Below, piece by piece: positions 1 to 8,334 of a stretch of 58,472 bases of DNA. Within the stretch, counting starts at the first letter, position 1, and each line of letters starts with the position of its first letter. The stretch spans positions 1-58,472 of the forward strand of contig JAFNXQ010000084.1 in the NCBI GenBank assembly GCA_017383445.1, written 5' to 3'. The notes under the pieces were generated by a model. It did not search any database. It was not told where the DNA came from and saw only the letters and a program-made list of their open reading frames with translations. Origin of the DNA: Alistipes sp. Its GTDB lineage: Bacteria > Bacteroidota > Bacteroidia > Bacteroidales > Rikenellaceae. Position numbers and translations under genes: made by a program.

Positions 1-1208
1 ATTCTTGCACGAAGTTTGCCATAATCGGCCTCACGCTCCGAACCGCCGATAATCTCGCCGATTTTCGGGAACAGAACGTCCATTGCGCGTACCGTACGAC
101 CGTCTTCGTTCTGTTTCATATAGAACGCCTTGATCTCCTTCGGATAGTTGATCAGAATCACAGGGCGCTTGAAGTGCTTCTCAACCAAGTAACGCTCGTG
201 CTCGCTCTGCAAGTCGCAACCCCACTCAACGGGGAACTCGAACTTCTGACCGCTGGCCTTCAAAATCTCGATACCCTCGGTGTAGTCCAGACGCTTAAAG
301 TCGTTCTCAACAACAAAGTTCAGACGATCGAGCAACTCGTTGTCCCACATTTTGTTCATAAACTCCAAGTCCTCCTTGCAGTTCTCCAATGCATAGCGGA
401 TGAGATACTTCAGGAAGTCCTCTGCCAGCTCCATGTTGTCCTCCAACTCATAGAACGCCATCTCGGGCTCAATCATCCAGAACTCTGCCAGGTGGCGTGG
501 TGTATTTGAATTCTCGGCACGGAAAGTAGGACCGAAAGTATAGATGCGACCCATTGAGAGAGCTCCCAGCTCGCCCTCCAGCTGACCCGATACGGTCAGG
601 TTGCAAGGCTTGCCGAAGAAGTCTTGTGAGTAATCTACCTTGCCCTCCTCGGTGCGGGGAGGATTGGCGATGTCGAGAGTCGTCACGTTGAACATCGCAC
701 CTGCACCCTCACAGTCCGAGCCTGTGATAAGCGGAGTGTGGAGGTAGTAGAAGCCGTTGTCGTTGAAGTATTTGTGAATTGCGTAGGCCATAGCGTGGCG
801 GATACGCAGGATAGCACCAAAGGTGTTTGTGCGGGGACGCAGGTAGGCGATGTCACGCAGGAACTCCAACGAGTGGCCCTTCTTCTGCAAGGGGTATGTC
901 TCGGGGTCTGCCGTGCCGTAAATCTCAATCTTCTCGGCCTGCACCTCTACGCCCTGACCGGCACCGAGTGACTCCACCAGCTTACCATCCACGCGGATAC
1001 ACGCACCTGTGGTAATCTGCTTCAAAATCTCCTCGTCGGCTTTTGCCAAATCTACTACAACCTGAATGTTAGCCACGCACGAGCCGTCGTTCAGTGCGAT
1101 GAACGCTACATTCTTGTTACCACGCTTTGTGCGTACCCAACCCTTTACGGTGATGTCGCTGTTGGTGGCGTTTGATTTCAGAATCTCTGCAATTCTCTGG
1201 GTCTTCAT
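1..1208 (-). CDS. asnS: Asparaginyl-tRNA synthetase, 3' end beyond window
   Basis: Charges tRNA-Asn with asparagine in the cytoplasm. The reverse strand reads about 402 codons from the ATG at 1208 without a stop and runs off the left edge, so roughly the last 60 residues of a usual 465-residue enzyme are missing. The N-terminal OB-fold anticodon-binding domain ([10 protein letters not shown] near residue 21) and class II motif 2 (FGPTFRAE near residue 222, followed by an acidic IEPEMAF stretch) are visible. A good promoter lies 70 bp upstream and overlaps the promoter of the divergent gene. Identity is secure; only the C-terminal motif 3 region is unseen. Confidence 0.95.
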   Translation of the reverse strand, partial: MKTQRIAEILKSNATNSDITVKGWVRTKRGNKNVAFIALNDGSCVANIQVVVDLAKADEEILKQITTGACIRVDGKLVESLGAGQGVEVQAEKIEIYGTADPETYPLQKKGHSLEFLRDIAYLRPRTNTFGAILRIRHAMAYAIHKYFNDNGFYYLHTPLITGSDCEGAGAMFNVTTLDIANPPRTEEGKVDYSQDFFGKPCNLTVSGQLEGELGALSMGRIYTFGPTFRAENSNTPRHLAEFWMIEPEMAFYELEDNMELAEDFLKYLIRYALENCKEDLEFMNKMWDNELLDRLNFVVENDFKRLDYTEGIEILKASGQKFEFPVEWGCDLQSEHERYLVEKHFKRPVILINYPKEIKAFYMKQNEDGRTVRAMDVLFPKIGEIIGGSEREADYGKLRAR

Positions 1209-1278
1209 AATCCTCTGTTTTCTATGTTAATTTTTCGATTTTCTTACTTTGTAAGACGGAATGCCCGTCATCAACCTA

Positions 1279-1310
1279 CAAAGGTAGTCAATAATTTGAT
1301 ATTTGTCAAA
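1279..1310 (-). promoter_or_regulatory. Promoter of asnS
   Basis: Read on the reverse strand, TACCTTTG (1286-1279) matches the Bacteroidota -7 consensus TAnnTTTG exactly, and TTTG (1310-1307) is the -33 element with a 20 bp spacer. Predicted leader about 65 nt. The element interleaves with the forward promoter at 1295-1325. Confidence 0.7.
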
Positions 1311-1325
1311 AAAAAAGTACCTTTG
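1295..1325 (+). promoter_or_regulatory. Promoter of the GH2-like gene and rlmH
   Basis: TACCTTTG (1318-1325) is a perfect -7 element with TTTG (1295-1298) 19 bp upstream. The predicted start lies about 50 nt before the ATG at 1379. It overlaps the -33 half of the asnS promoter on the other strand. Confidence 0.7.
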
Positions 1326-1378
1326 CAGATGGTGTCGGGCTGTTTTTGCGACATTCTGCGACATCGCGATAAATTGCA

Positions 1379-2689
1379 ATGACTATGAAACGATTTTTTT
1401 TGCTGGGCGTAGCCCTCTTCTCGATAGTCGCGGTAGCGGCACAGGATGCACAGATTTTCCGTTCGGAGTTCATCACCTACGACAAGCGTGAGGATGCCGA
1501 AGTTGATAACCGTAACGGCATAGCACGCTATATGTCATTCACGCCTGAGCTGCTGGTTGCAGCCGCCGGAGAGGAGAGATTTTTGCAACGCGTGGGACTC
1601 GACTCGTCGCTGAACGACTACAACGTATTTCTCCATCTGGAGAACGTAGGCGGTGCTTATACACTGCTCGTAAACAATAAGATAGCAGCCGAGGTTGAGG
1701 ATGCTCTCACGCCTGCCGACTTCTCTCTCTCGTCATATCTGCGACAGGGCACCAACGAGATTATCGTCTGTGTTCGCGAGAGCCGCACTCCGCAGTTGCA
1801 GGAGGGTGTCGAGCTGCCCAAGCGTAAGCAGTTTGAGGGGTGCTACATCTTTGCACAACGCCGCCTTGCGGTCAGCGATTTCGAGGTTGTGCTGCGTCCC
1901 GACTCTACACGCCGCTACGCCAAGCTGGACTTGAAGGTTGTGGCAAACAACGATTTCAACTATCTTGAAACCATACAGATAGGTTACGATATCTATGCTC
2001 CCAACGGTAAGTTGCTGGAGTATAGTGTCAATGCGTTGGAGGTTGAGGGCCGTTCTACCGACACGCTGCGTTTCCATCCCGACATCTACCACGCCTACGA
2101 CAACAAGTGGGGCGAGGGCAAGGCTCCGCTGTATAGCGTTACGCTTTATGTCAAGCGAAACGGTATGCTGTGGGAGTATATCCCCTTCAAGGTGGGCTTC
2201 GGCGAGACCGAGCTACGCGATGGCAAGTTCTACCGCTTCGATAAGGAGCTGAACCTGAAATGCAAGGAGCATTTCAACTCTCTTTCCGATGCCAAGACAA
2301 CCGCTGTGGCCATTGCACAGCTCAAGAAGGAGGGTTACAACACCCTCTGCCCCGACTATCCGCAGCCAAAGTGGTTCTACGATGTGTGCGATAAGGCGGG
2401 CGTCTATGTTATTGACAGGGCGAATATTAACTCTGCGTCGGGCGATGACCGCAAGGTGGGAGGCACGCCCTCGAATGACCCTGCGTTGAAGGATGAGTAT
2501 CTGCGTAGAGTGAAGGCTATGTACTACCGTTCCCGCAACCACTCGTGCGTCATCGGCTTTGCTCTGGGAGGCAAGGAGTCGGGCAACGGCTACAATATGT
2601 ATAAGGCCTATCAGTGGTTGAAGTCTGTTGAGAAGAGTCGCCCCGTAATCTACGAGGGTGCCGATGGCGAGTGGAACAGCGATTTGTAG
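1379..2689 (+). CDS. Secreted GH2-like protein with degenerate active site
   Basis: A 436-residue protein with a signal peptide ending near residue 22 (AVAAQ). The layout follows glycoside hydrolase family 2: a beta-sandwich region (residues 60-160), an immunoglobulin-like region, then the start of a TIM barrel from about 280 with recognisable LacZ-like blocks (CPDYPQ near 324, YVIDRANIN near 340, ALGGKESG near 395, SRPVIYEGADG near 420). It stops soon after, so the nucleophile strand of GH2 is absent. Residues matching LacZ His391, Glu416 and His418 are replaced; only the acid/base-like Glu may remain. Activity is therefore doubtful. rlmH follows 13 bp later, implying co-transcription. ATG 1379 was chosen; ATG 1385 is an equal alternative. 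Confidence 0.75.
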   Translation: MTMKRFFLLGVALFSIVAVAAQDAQIFRSEFITYDKREDAEVDNRNGIARYMSFTPELLVAAAGEERFLQRVGLDSSLNDYNVFLHLENVGGAYTLLVNNKIAAEVEDALTPADFSLSSYLRQGTNEIIVCVRESRTPQLQEGVELPKRKQFEGCYIFAQRRLAVSDFEVVLRPDSTRRYAKLDLKVVANNDFNYLETIQIGYDIYAPNGKLLEYSVNALEVEGRSTDTLRFHPDIYHAYDNKWGEGKAPLYSVTLYVKRNGMLWEYIPFKVGFGETELRDGKFYRFDKELNLKCKEHFNSLSDAKTTAVAIAQLKKEGYNTLCPDYPQPKWFYDVCDKAGVYVIDRANINSASGDDRKVGGTPSNDPALKDEYLRRVKAMYYRSRNHSCVIGFALGGKESGNGYNMYKAYQWLKSVEKSRPVIYEGADGEWNSDL

Positions 2690-2702
2690 TCTTTTTCGGG
2701 GT

Positions 2703-3176
2703 ATGAATATCGAGCTTATAGTTGTCGGCAAGACCGACTCGGCAGAGGTTGAGGCGTTGGTTGCGATGTATGCCAAACGCATAAACCGTTATTGCAAGTT
2801 TGCCGTCACGACCATTGCCGATGTACGCAACACCCGTAATATGGCCGCCTCGCGACAGAAGCAGCTGGAGGGCGAGATGATACTGAAAAACATCGTCGAT
2901 GGCGATTTTCTGGTGCTTATGGACGAGAGAGGCTCTCAATACACCTCGCTGGAGTATGCCCAATGGTTGCAAAAGCGTATGCTCTCGGGCGTGAAACGCC
3001 TTGTACTGGTCATCGGTGGCCCCTACGGTTTCTCTGACGATGTCTATTCGCGTGCCGACGGCAAGATTTCCCTCTCAAAGATGACCTTCTCGCACCAGAT
3101 TGTGCGTGCTATCTTTGCCGAGCAGCTCTATCGTGCTTTTACTATTCTGCATAACGAACCCTACCACCACGAGTAA
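2703..3176 (+). CDS. rlmH: 23S rRNA pseudouridine-1915 N3-methyltransferase
   Basis: SPOUT-family enzyme that methylates pseudouridine 1915 in helix 69 of 23S rRNA using S-adenosylmethionine. The 157-residue length is typical. The SAM-binding knot is visible in LVLVIGGPYGFSDDVY (about residues 101-116), and the C-terminal LYRAFTILHNEPYHHE closes the active site and ends the protein as in the family. The start MNIELIVVGKT at 2703 gives the normal N-terminus; an in-frame ATG at 2658 would overlap the upstream gene. The TAA stop forms the first bases of repeat element A. Confidence 0.95.
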   Translation: MNIELIVVGKTDSAEVEALVAMYAKRINRYCKFAVTTIADVRNTRNMAASRQKQLEGEMILKNIVDGDFLVLMDERGSQYTSLEYAQWLQKRMLSGVKRLVLVIGGPYGFSDDVYSRADGKISLSKMTFSHQIVRAIFAEQLYRAFTILHNEPYHHE

Positions 3177-3484
3177 AAAGCCGCATAGCAAGGCTCTTTT
3201 GGCATCTGCCTCGTTCTCGAAATGCTCACATACGCCAAGTATGCTCCGCTTTCGTGAACTTCGAGCAGCTTCAAAATAGCTCTTGCTATGCGACTTTTTG
3301 GTATATTTTGAGGCAAGGTGATTTTGGCATCTTGCTCGGTCGGGTATTTTTATAGGGAGTTTAGTGAATTTAAGGAATTTAGGGAGTTTAAGGAAAAATC
3401 AACCGTAACCTCCCTAACTTCTCTAACTTCTCTAACTTCTCTAATCTCCCTAATCTCCTTAACTTCCCTAACCTCCCTTACTCT
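3175..3484. repeat. Composite palindromic repeat, copy A
   Basis: Starts inside the rlmH stop codon. An 18 bp arm (3175-3192) is matched by its inverted copy (3282-3299) with one mismatch, enclosing a smaller hairpin (CATAC/GTATG around 3228-3243). A partial direct repeat of the inner part (GCAAGG...TTTTGGC) follows at about 3313. Then come two G- and C-biased arms of 9-nt units: four units of RGGARTTTA type (3355-3390), a conserved spacer, and eight units of the nnTCYCTAA type (3409-3480). The same element recurs at 6135-6403. Open frames across it on both strands are artefacts of the 9-nt period. It may act as a transcription terminator (inference). Confidence 0.85.
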
Positions 3485-3701
3485 TCTGTTCCCCTCCCTC
3501 ACCTTCGGGATTCGCCAAAAACGGCATATCCCCAAAGTGGGGGATTTAACTCTCCAATCAGTGGTTTTAACCTTGCAGAAAGACCCTCTGTGATCTAATT
3601 TTGCCATTGGAAATTTTCCGAAAATCGAAAATAAATCCCCGAGCCTTGCTATACTATAAATATAGGTATTAAAAAAAAATGTGCAAAAATTAGTACTTTG
3701 T

Positions 3702-3732
3702 TTTGCAAAGTAGTAAAAGATTTATATATTTG
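3702..3732 (+). promoter_or_regulatory. Promoter of the outer-membrane barrel gene
   Basis: TATATTTG (3725-3732) is a perfect -7 element with TTTG (3702-3705) 19 bp upstream. Predicted leader about 35 nt before the ATG at 3773. The stretch 3485-3700 upstream holds no gene I can support. Confidence 0.7.
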
Positions 3733-3772
3733 CATCGTAAAACAGGAACAAAATCAAAAAACCACTAACAAT

Positions 3773-6136
3773 ATGAAGAAGATTTTCTCACTTTTTGTAT
3801 GCTTCTCGATGCTTGCATCGGTTGCTTTGGCTGCAGCGTTTGGTGTAAGTGGCCGCGTGATAGATGAAAAGGGCGAGCCTGTGGGATATGCCACCGTGCT
3901 GGCTATGCAGGGCGAAGATGTCGTTGTCGGCTGCACAACCGACGACGATGGCCGCTTCTCGCTGTCGCTTCCGCATGGCGACTACACACTTTTGGTTGAG
4001 TTTGTCGGCTACGAGAGTGTCGAGCAGACTATAAGCGTGCAGGGCGATACCTCACTCGGCGATATCACACTCCGCGTATCGGCAACCGCTATCGGCGAAG
4101 TGGTGGTGGAGACCACTAAGATACGCCGCGAGGCCGACCGCTTTGTCGTGGATGTAAATAACTCTGCGGCCGCCATTGGTAAGGATGGTACGGAGTTGTT
4201 GAAGCAGTCTCCCGGCGTGCGTGTCGAGGATGACGAGATTTCGATAAATGGTGCGAGTGGCACGAAAATCTACATAAACGACCGCGAGATAAAACTCTCG
4301 GGCGAGGAGCTGGTGAAGTATGTGGCACAACTGCGTGCCGAGGATATCTCGAAGATTGAGATTGTGCCGCAGACGGGAGCCGACTATGATGCTTCATCGT
4401 CGGGAGGTATGATTATGATTACAACTCGCCGCCGCTTGGATAATGGCGTTATGGGTTCGGTGAGGATGTACACTTCGCAGTCGAAGTATTACAAGGGATA
4501 CAACCCATCGGCATCGATAAATGCCCGTGTCGGGAAGTTTGACCTCTCGGCTTCGGCGTGGTACAATAATCAGACAGCCGATTGGCACGCCAGAGAGAAT
4601 ACCACCTATAATACCACGAGTGCCGCAATGAACGCCTCGTCGTTGCAGGAGAGCAAATACCATAGCTATGGTACAAGCTTCTCGGCGGTGGCGGAGCTGA
4701 ATTCAAAACATACATTGGGTGCTTCGTTCGATTTCTGGTCAAATGACAGCGACGAGAACAACACCTCTTCGACACTATATCGCAACGATGTGGCCGAGAG
4801 ATTAAGCGAAAGCCTCTTCAAGACATACAGCGAGTTCGAGACCTACAACGCTACGCTTAACTACATCATCAAGACCGACACCCTCGGTTCGAAGTTGAAG
4901 TTCATAGCCGACTACACCCATCGCGACACCCGCAACGGCTCGGATAATCGTTCTTCTATCAACGAACTGTCGCTGCCTCAGTACGACTCACTCTACAAGA
5001 ATGACAATGCCGGCCTGTTTCGTGTGGCTACGCTGACGGCTGCCCGCGAACGTACATTCTCGCAGCACTGGGTCCTGAAATATGGAGCTAAATACACCTA
5101 TAACGAGATTAACTCTGCCGCTAAATATCGCTACGAGAACGAAGGCGTGTGGCTCCCGTCGGTGGTTGAGGACCACGATATCTCCTATGCCGAGAATATC
5201 GCCGCCGCCTACGCTATCGCCTCGATGCGTTATGGCCGATTTAGTGCTGTTGTGGGTCTGCGTGGCGAATACACCAATACAAACGGCAAGGGTGCGGATG
5301 TGAGTCAGAGCTACTTCTCGCTGTTCCCCAATGCCAACCTCTCGTTTGCATTGGATAAGGCGGGCAAGCACTCGTTGGTGGCACAGTACTCTCGCACCAT
5401 CTCCCGCCCCGGTTTCTGGGCCCTCACGCCCCAGCGTATGCAGGTGTCGGACTACACCTACCAGACGGGAAACCCGTTGCTCAACCCCTCATATACCAAT
5501 ACCTTCTCGCTGACGGGTGTTGTGGCATACAAATATAGCATTACACTCTCGGCACACCTTCAGCAGGATGCCATTCATCAGATGATTGTTGCCGACGAGA
5601 GTGACTCCCGTATGCTGAATCTTACATACGCCAACCTGCCCGATATATGCAACTACTCGGTAAATGTGAGTCTGCCCGTGACGCTTACCAAGTGGTGGGA
5701 CTGGACAACCAATCTGACGGGTGTATTGATGGAGCAGCGTCTGACTGCCGACAGCCCCATCACTACCCACACTATGGCGTCGTGGTACACCTCTATGACC
5801 TTCAAGCTGCCGCGTCAGTTCTTTATCGACACCTCGCTGTATGGCTTTACCAATGTTGTGGAGAGCAACGCACACATCAAGGGGCAGAATTATCTCTCGG
5901 TGTCGGTCAAGAAGAAGATTAAGGATAACTGGACTTTGGTGTGCGATGTGAATAATATCCTGAACCAGAAGCAGACGCTTACCTTCCGTCAGGATGATTT
6001 CACCCGCCGGATAACCACTTGGGGTGGTGGTAACAATATATATGTCCGTTTTGGAGTCAGCTGGTCATTCAAGAGTGGCAAGGCCTTCAACTCAAAGAGT
6101 GTTGAGAAGGGTAGTGATAGCTCACGAATGGAGTAA
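3773..6136 (+). CDS. TonB-receptor-like outer-membrane beta-barrel protein
   Basis: A 787-residue outer-membrane protein. A signal peptide (residues 1-22) is followed by a CarboxypepD_reg-like beta domain (about 24-105, with GRVIDEKGEPVGYATV), a plug-like domain (about 115-230, with LLKQSPGVRVEDDEI and IEIVPQTGADYDASSSGG) and a long beta-barrel that fits the OMP_b-brl_3 class. It ends in the amphipathic pattern YVRFGVSWSF plus a short hydrophilic tail. Such proteins lack a clear substrate, and no SusD partner is adjacent, so a polysaccharide-utilisation role is not indicated. The start was set at the ATG giving a signal peptide; an upstream in-frame ATG at 3698 lies before the promoter. The gene is bracketed by repeat copies A and B. 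Confidence 0.85.
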   Translation: MKKIFSLFVCFSMLASVALAAAFGVSGRVIDEKGEPVGYATVLAMQGEDVVVGCTTDDDGRFSLSLPHGDYTLLVEFVGYESVEQTISVQGDTSLGDITLRVSATAIGEVVVETTKIRREADRFVVDVNNSAAAIGKDGTELLKQSPGVRVEDDEISINGASGTKIYINDREIKLSGEELVKYVAQLRAEDISKIEIVPQTGADYDASSSGGMIMITTRRRLDNGVMGSVRMYTSQSKYYKGYNPSASINARVGKFDLSASAWYNNQTADWHARENTTYNTTSAAMNASSLQESKYHSYGTSFSAVAELNSKHTLGASFDFWSNDSDENNTSSTLYRNDVAERLSESLFKTYSEFETYNATLNYIIKTDTLGSKLKFIADYTHRDTRNGSDNRSSINELSLPQYDSLYKNDNAGLFRVATLTAARERTFSQHWVLKYGAKYTYNEINSAAKYRYENEGVWLPSVVEDHDISYAENIAAAYAIASMRYGRFSAVVGLRGEYTNTNGKGADVSQSYFSLFPNANLSFALDKAGKHSLVAQYSRTISRPGFWALTPQRMQVSDYTYQTGNPLLNPSYTNTFSLTGVVAYKYSITLSAHLQQDAIHQMIVADESDSRMLNLTYANLPDICNYSVNVSLPVTLTKWWDWTTNLTGVLMEQRLTADSPITTHTMASWYTSMTFKLPRQFFIDTSLYGFTNVVESNAHIKGQNYLSVSVKKKIKDNWTLVCDVNNILNQKQTLTFRQDDFTRRITTWGGGNNIYVRFGVSWSFKSGKAFNSKSVEKGSDSSRME

Positions 6137-6403
6137 AAAGCCGCATAGCAAGGTGATTTTGGCGTCTTGCTCGGTCGAAAAATCCTCACATACGCCAAGT
6201 ATGCTGCGGTTTTTCTCCCCTCGCAATCCTAAAAATCCCTCTTGCTATGCGACTTTTTGGTATATTTTGAGGCAAGGTGATTTTGGCGTCTGCCTCGGTT
6301 GAGAAATTATAGGGAGTTTAGGGAATTTAAGGAATTTAGTGAGTTTAGGGAAAATCAACCGTAACCTCCCTAACTTCTCTAAATTCTCTAATCTCCCTAA
6401 TCC
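6135..6403. repeat. Composite palindromic repeat, copy B
   Basis: Second copy of the element at 3175-3484, again beginning in a TAA stop codon. Arms 6135-6152 and 6241-6258 are identical to those of copy A. The nested CATAC/GTATG hairpin and the direct-repeated GCAAGGTGATTTTGGC module are present. The left 9-nt array (6312-6347) has four units, as in copy A, but the right array (6365-6400) has four units rather than eight. Together with the terminator at 6425 it fills the gap to the next gene. Confidence 0.85.
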
Positions 6404-6424
6404 TTCTCACTACCACCCCAAAAC

Positions 6425-6456
6425 AACAAAGGCTACCTTTCGGGGTAGCCTTTGTT
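6425..6456. terminator. Bidirectional Rho-independent terminator
   Basis: A perfect 13 bp stem (6425-6437 with 6444-6456) around a 6-nt TTTCGG loop, flanked by A-rich and T-rich runs. It separates the barrel gene and repeat B (+) from the convergent gene ending at 6474 (-). Confidence 0.85.
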
Positions 6457-6473
6457 ATTTGTTGTGCAGTCTG

Positions 6474-7406
6474 CTATCGCAGTGCGACCTCCGACTGGCC
6501 GATAAGTTTGCCATCGACAAACAGCTCAACCTTATATGTTCCGGGTGTGAAGCCCGAACCGTCGAAGTAGATACCCACTTCCAGGTCGTCGTTCTGATAA
6601 TCGACCTCACGCGATGCCGAATATACCTTCTGCTCGCCCTCGAATGCGAATGTGGCGGCCTCGGGACCCGACAGAATGTAACCCTCGGGCGAGGTGATGC
6701 AGAGATAAATCTTGCGTTGTCCCGGCTCGGCAAGCTCGTTGCCGCCAAGTACGAAGTTGGTACGCAGGCGTGATGCATTCTTCACGCGGGTAATATCCTT
6801 GTTCTTGCTGTTCAGCGGTGTGATGCTGATACTGCGGGCACGAACAACCGAGCCTACACGTACCTTGTCGTTGAGTTCGGCAGCACGTTCCTCGGCCATC
6901 TCGGCACGCAGCTGGGCTGTCGAGATCTCCTTCTTATACGAAATGTTCTCCTTCGTGAGTTTCTTGTTTACCGTGTTGAGTGAGTCAATCTGACGGACAT
7001 AGCCCTGCATAATGGTACGCAGTGTGCCGACCTCCTTCTGATAAGCACGAATCTTATTGTAGTTCAGACGGCGTTCGTTCTTCAACTGCTCAACCAGCAG
7101 CTTCGCCTCCTCCAGGTTGGCGGCGATAGAGTCGTTCTGTGTCTTCAAGTCGTCGTACGACACGATAAGGCTGTCAAGATCGCCCTGAATCTTCGTGCGG
7201 TCCTCCTCCAAAAGGGCATAGTCTGCCTTCTGCTCCTGGTGCATCTTGAAATAGACAGCCGACAAAGCGACCAGAATCACTGCCAGGATGATAATCACAA
7301 TGCGGTAGCCTCTGACCGCCTTGTCATCTACAACCTGCTCCTCTTCATATTCGTACTCATACTCATCGCGAGCATCGTAATCATTCTCGTTATAATCTTC
7401 TCTCAT
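6474..7406 (-). CDS. Membrane-anchored coiled-coil protein, function unknown
   Basis: 310 residues. A very acidic, tyrosine-rich cytoplasmic N-terminus (residues 1-30) precedes one transmembrane helix (about 35-52), a long heptad-rich coiled coil (about 60-195) and a C-terminal beta-rich domain (about 205-310) with GTYKVELFVDGKLIGQSEV at the end. The topology suggests an inner-membrane anchor with a periplasmic rod and head. I do not recognise a named family; similar proteins appear conserved in Bacteroidales. A TATATTTG -7 element lies at 7455-7448 without a clear -33 box. The preceding gene on this strand ends 51 bp upstream. Confidence 0.75.
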   Translation of the reverse strand: MREDYNENDYDARDEYEYEYEEEQVVDDKAVRGYRIVIIILAVILVALSAVYFKMHQEQKADYALLEEDRTKIQGDLDSLIVSYDDLKTQNDSIAANLEEAKLLVEQLKNERRLNYNKIRAYQKEVGTLRTIMQGYVRQIDSLNTVNKKLTKENISYKKEISTAQLRAEMAEERAAELNDKVRVGSVVRARSISITPLNSKNKDITRVKNASRLRTNFVLGGNELAEPGQRKIYLCITSPEGYILSGPEAATFAFEGEQKVYSASREVDYQNDDLEVGIYFDGSGFTPGTYKVELFVDGKLIGQSEVALR

Positions 7407-7457
7407 AGTCTGTGAGGGTTAATGTTAATACTTGTTTGTTTGCACTGCAAATATAAC

Positions 7458-8258
7458 TCATTTTTTTATAAAACTATCCAATGGATAGGGTAAACCTCTA
7501 TATTCGTAGAGATAAGCACATATACTGCCCACCTTGATTGGCGTCTGCACGTAGAGTGGAATCTTGTTCCTGTCGTCCGAAATCCACACCACGAACTCCG
7601 TGCCGTCCTGGAACGACTCGCCATCTGTGGTGGCTATCGTGCAGCGGAATTTTATGGTGTTGAAACGCCCCAGATTCTTGATTTTACGCACCTCACGTCC
7701 CGAATAGCGGAAGCGAAGCGTGCGTATGGTATCTTCCAGCACCATCTCCAGATCCTTGCTGAATCCATCCACTATATCCTCGTCGGGTGTGGCTCGCAGG
7801 TCGAAATAGAGTGACAGAGCATCCATGCTCTTCTCTGTCAGTCGCATCGTCTTGAACTGCTCCTTACGCTGACGTTTCTGCCAACGCGTATGTACATTGT
7901 GGTTTATCCAGTCAAATACATAGGTGCTCTTGAAGGTGTAGTCGCCCTCGTGCAGATCACTCTCAAAACGCTTCGTGCGGTTGGTTTTGGGATCAACCCA
8001 TATCGTGTAGGCGTCGTCTATGGGCAATATCCAGCTGAATGCCTTGGCTGTCTGGCCGTGGCCATAGACTTTGTAAACGGGCATACCGTCAAGAGTTGCT
8101 TCCGCTGTTGTCATCTCGGCCTTCGCCACCTCTGTATTGGGGAAGAGTTTCGCTTTATAGCTGACCTTATATTTCAAGTTCTCGCCCGGCACATATAGTT
8201 GGGCCGATGCTGCCGATACCATGAGCAGCGTGCAGACAAAAAGTATTAGACGCTTCAT
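7458..8258 (-). CDS. Secreted DUF3108 protein
   Basis: 266 residues with a signal peptide ending SAASAQ (residue 19). The rest matches the DUF3108 pattern: GENLKYKVSYK near the start, a middle block with MDALSLYFDLR, and a C-terminal VQTPIKVGSICAYLYEY strand. Family members are periplasmic or outer-membrane-associated beta-rich proteins of unknown function. It lies 76 bp downstream of recG on the same strand, and the next gene follows after 51 bp, so the three may form one transcript. No convincing separate promoter was seen. Confidence 0.8.
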   Translation of the reverse strand: MKRLILFVCTLLMVSAASAQLYVPGENLKYKVSYKAKLFPNTEVAKAEMTTAEATLDGMPVYKVYGHGQTAKAFSWILPIDDAYTIWVDPKTNRTKRFESDLHEGDYTFKSTYVFDWINHNVHTRWQKRQRKEQFKTMRLTEKSMDALSLYFDLRATPDEDIVDGFSKDLEMVLEDTIRTLRFRYSGREVRKIKNLGRFNTIKFRCTIATTDGESFQDGTEFVVWISDDRNKIPLYVQTPIKVGSICAYLYEYRGLPYPLDSFIKK

Positions 8259-8334
8259 CCTGAAAAAAGTTGTTGTTATCTGCTATACAAACGAATAACG
8301 TGCCGAAATTATTTTGTAACAGAGCCTTGCGTGG

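Noticed and set aside
2640-2702. Frameshift joining the GH2-like protein to a downstream C-terminal half
   Set aside because: The next gene is a complete rlmH beginning 13 bp later; no GH2 residues continue in any frame.
3318-3607. Open frames of 85-91 codons on both strands across repeat copy A
   Set aside because: Their proteins are simple repeats (TSLTSL, REVREV) produced by the 9-nt unit, with no start context.
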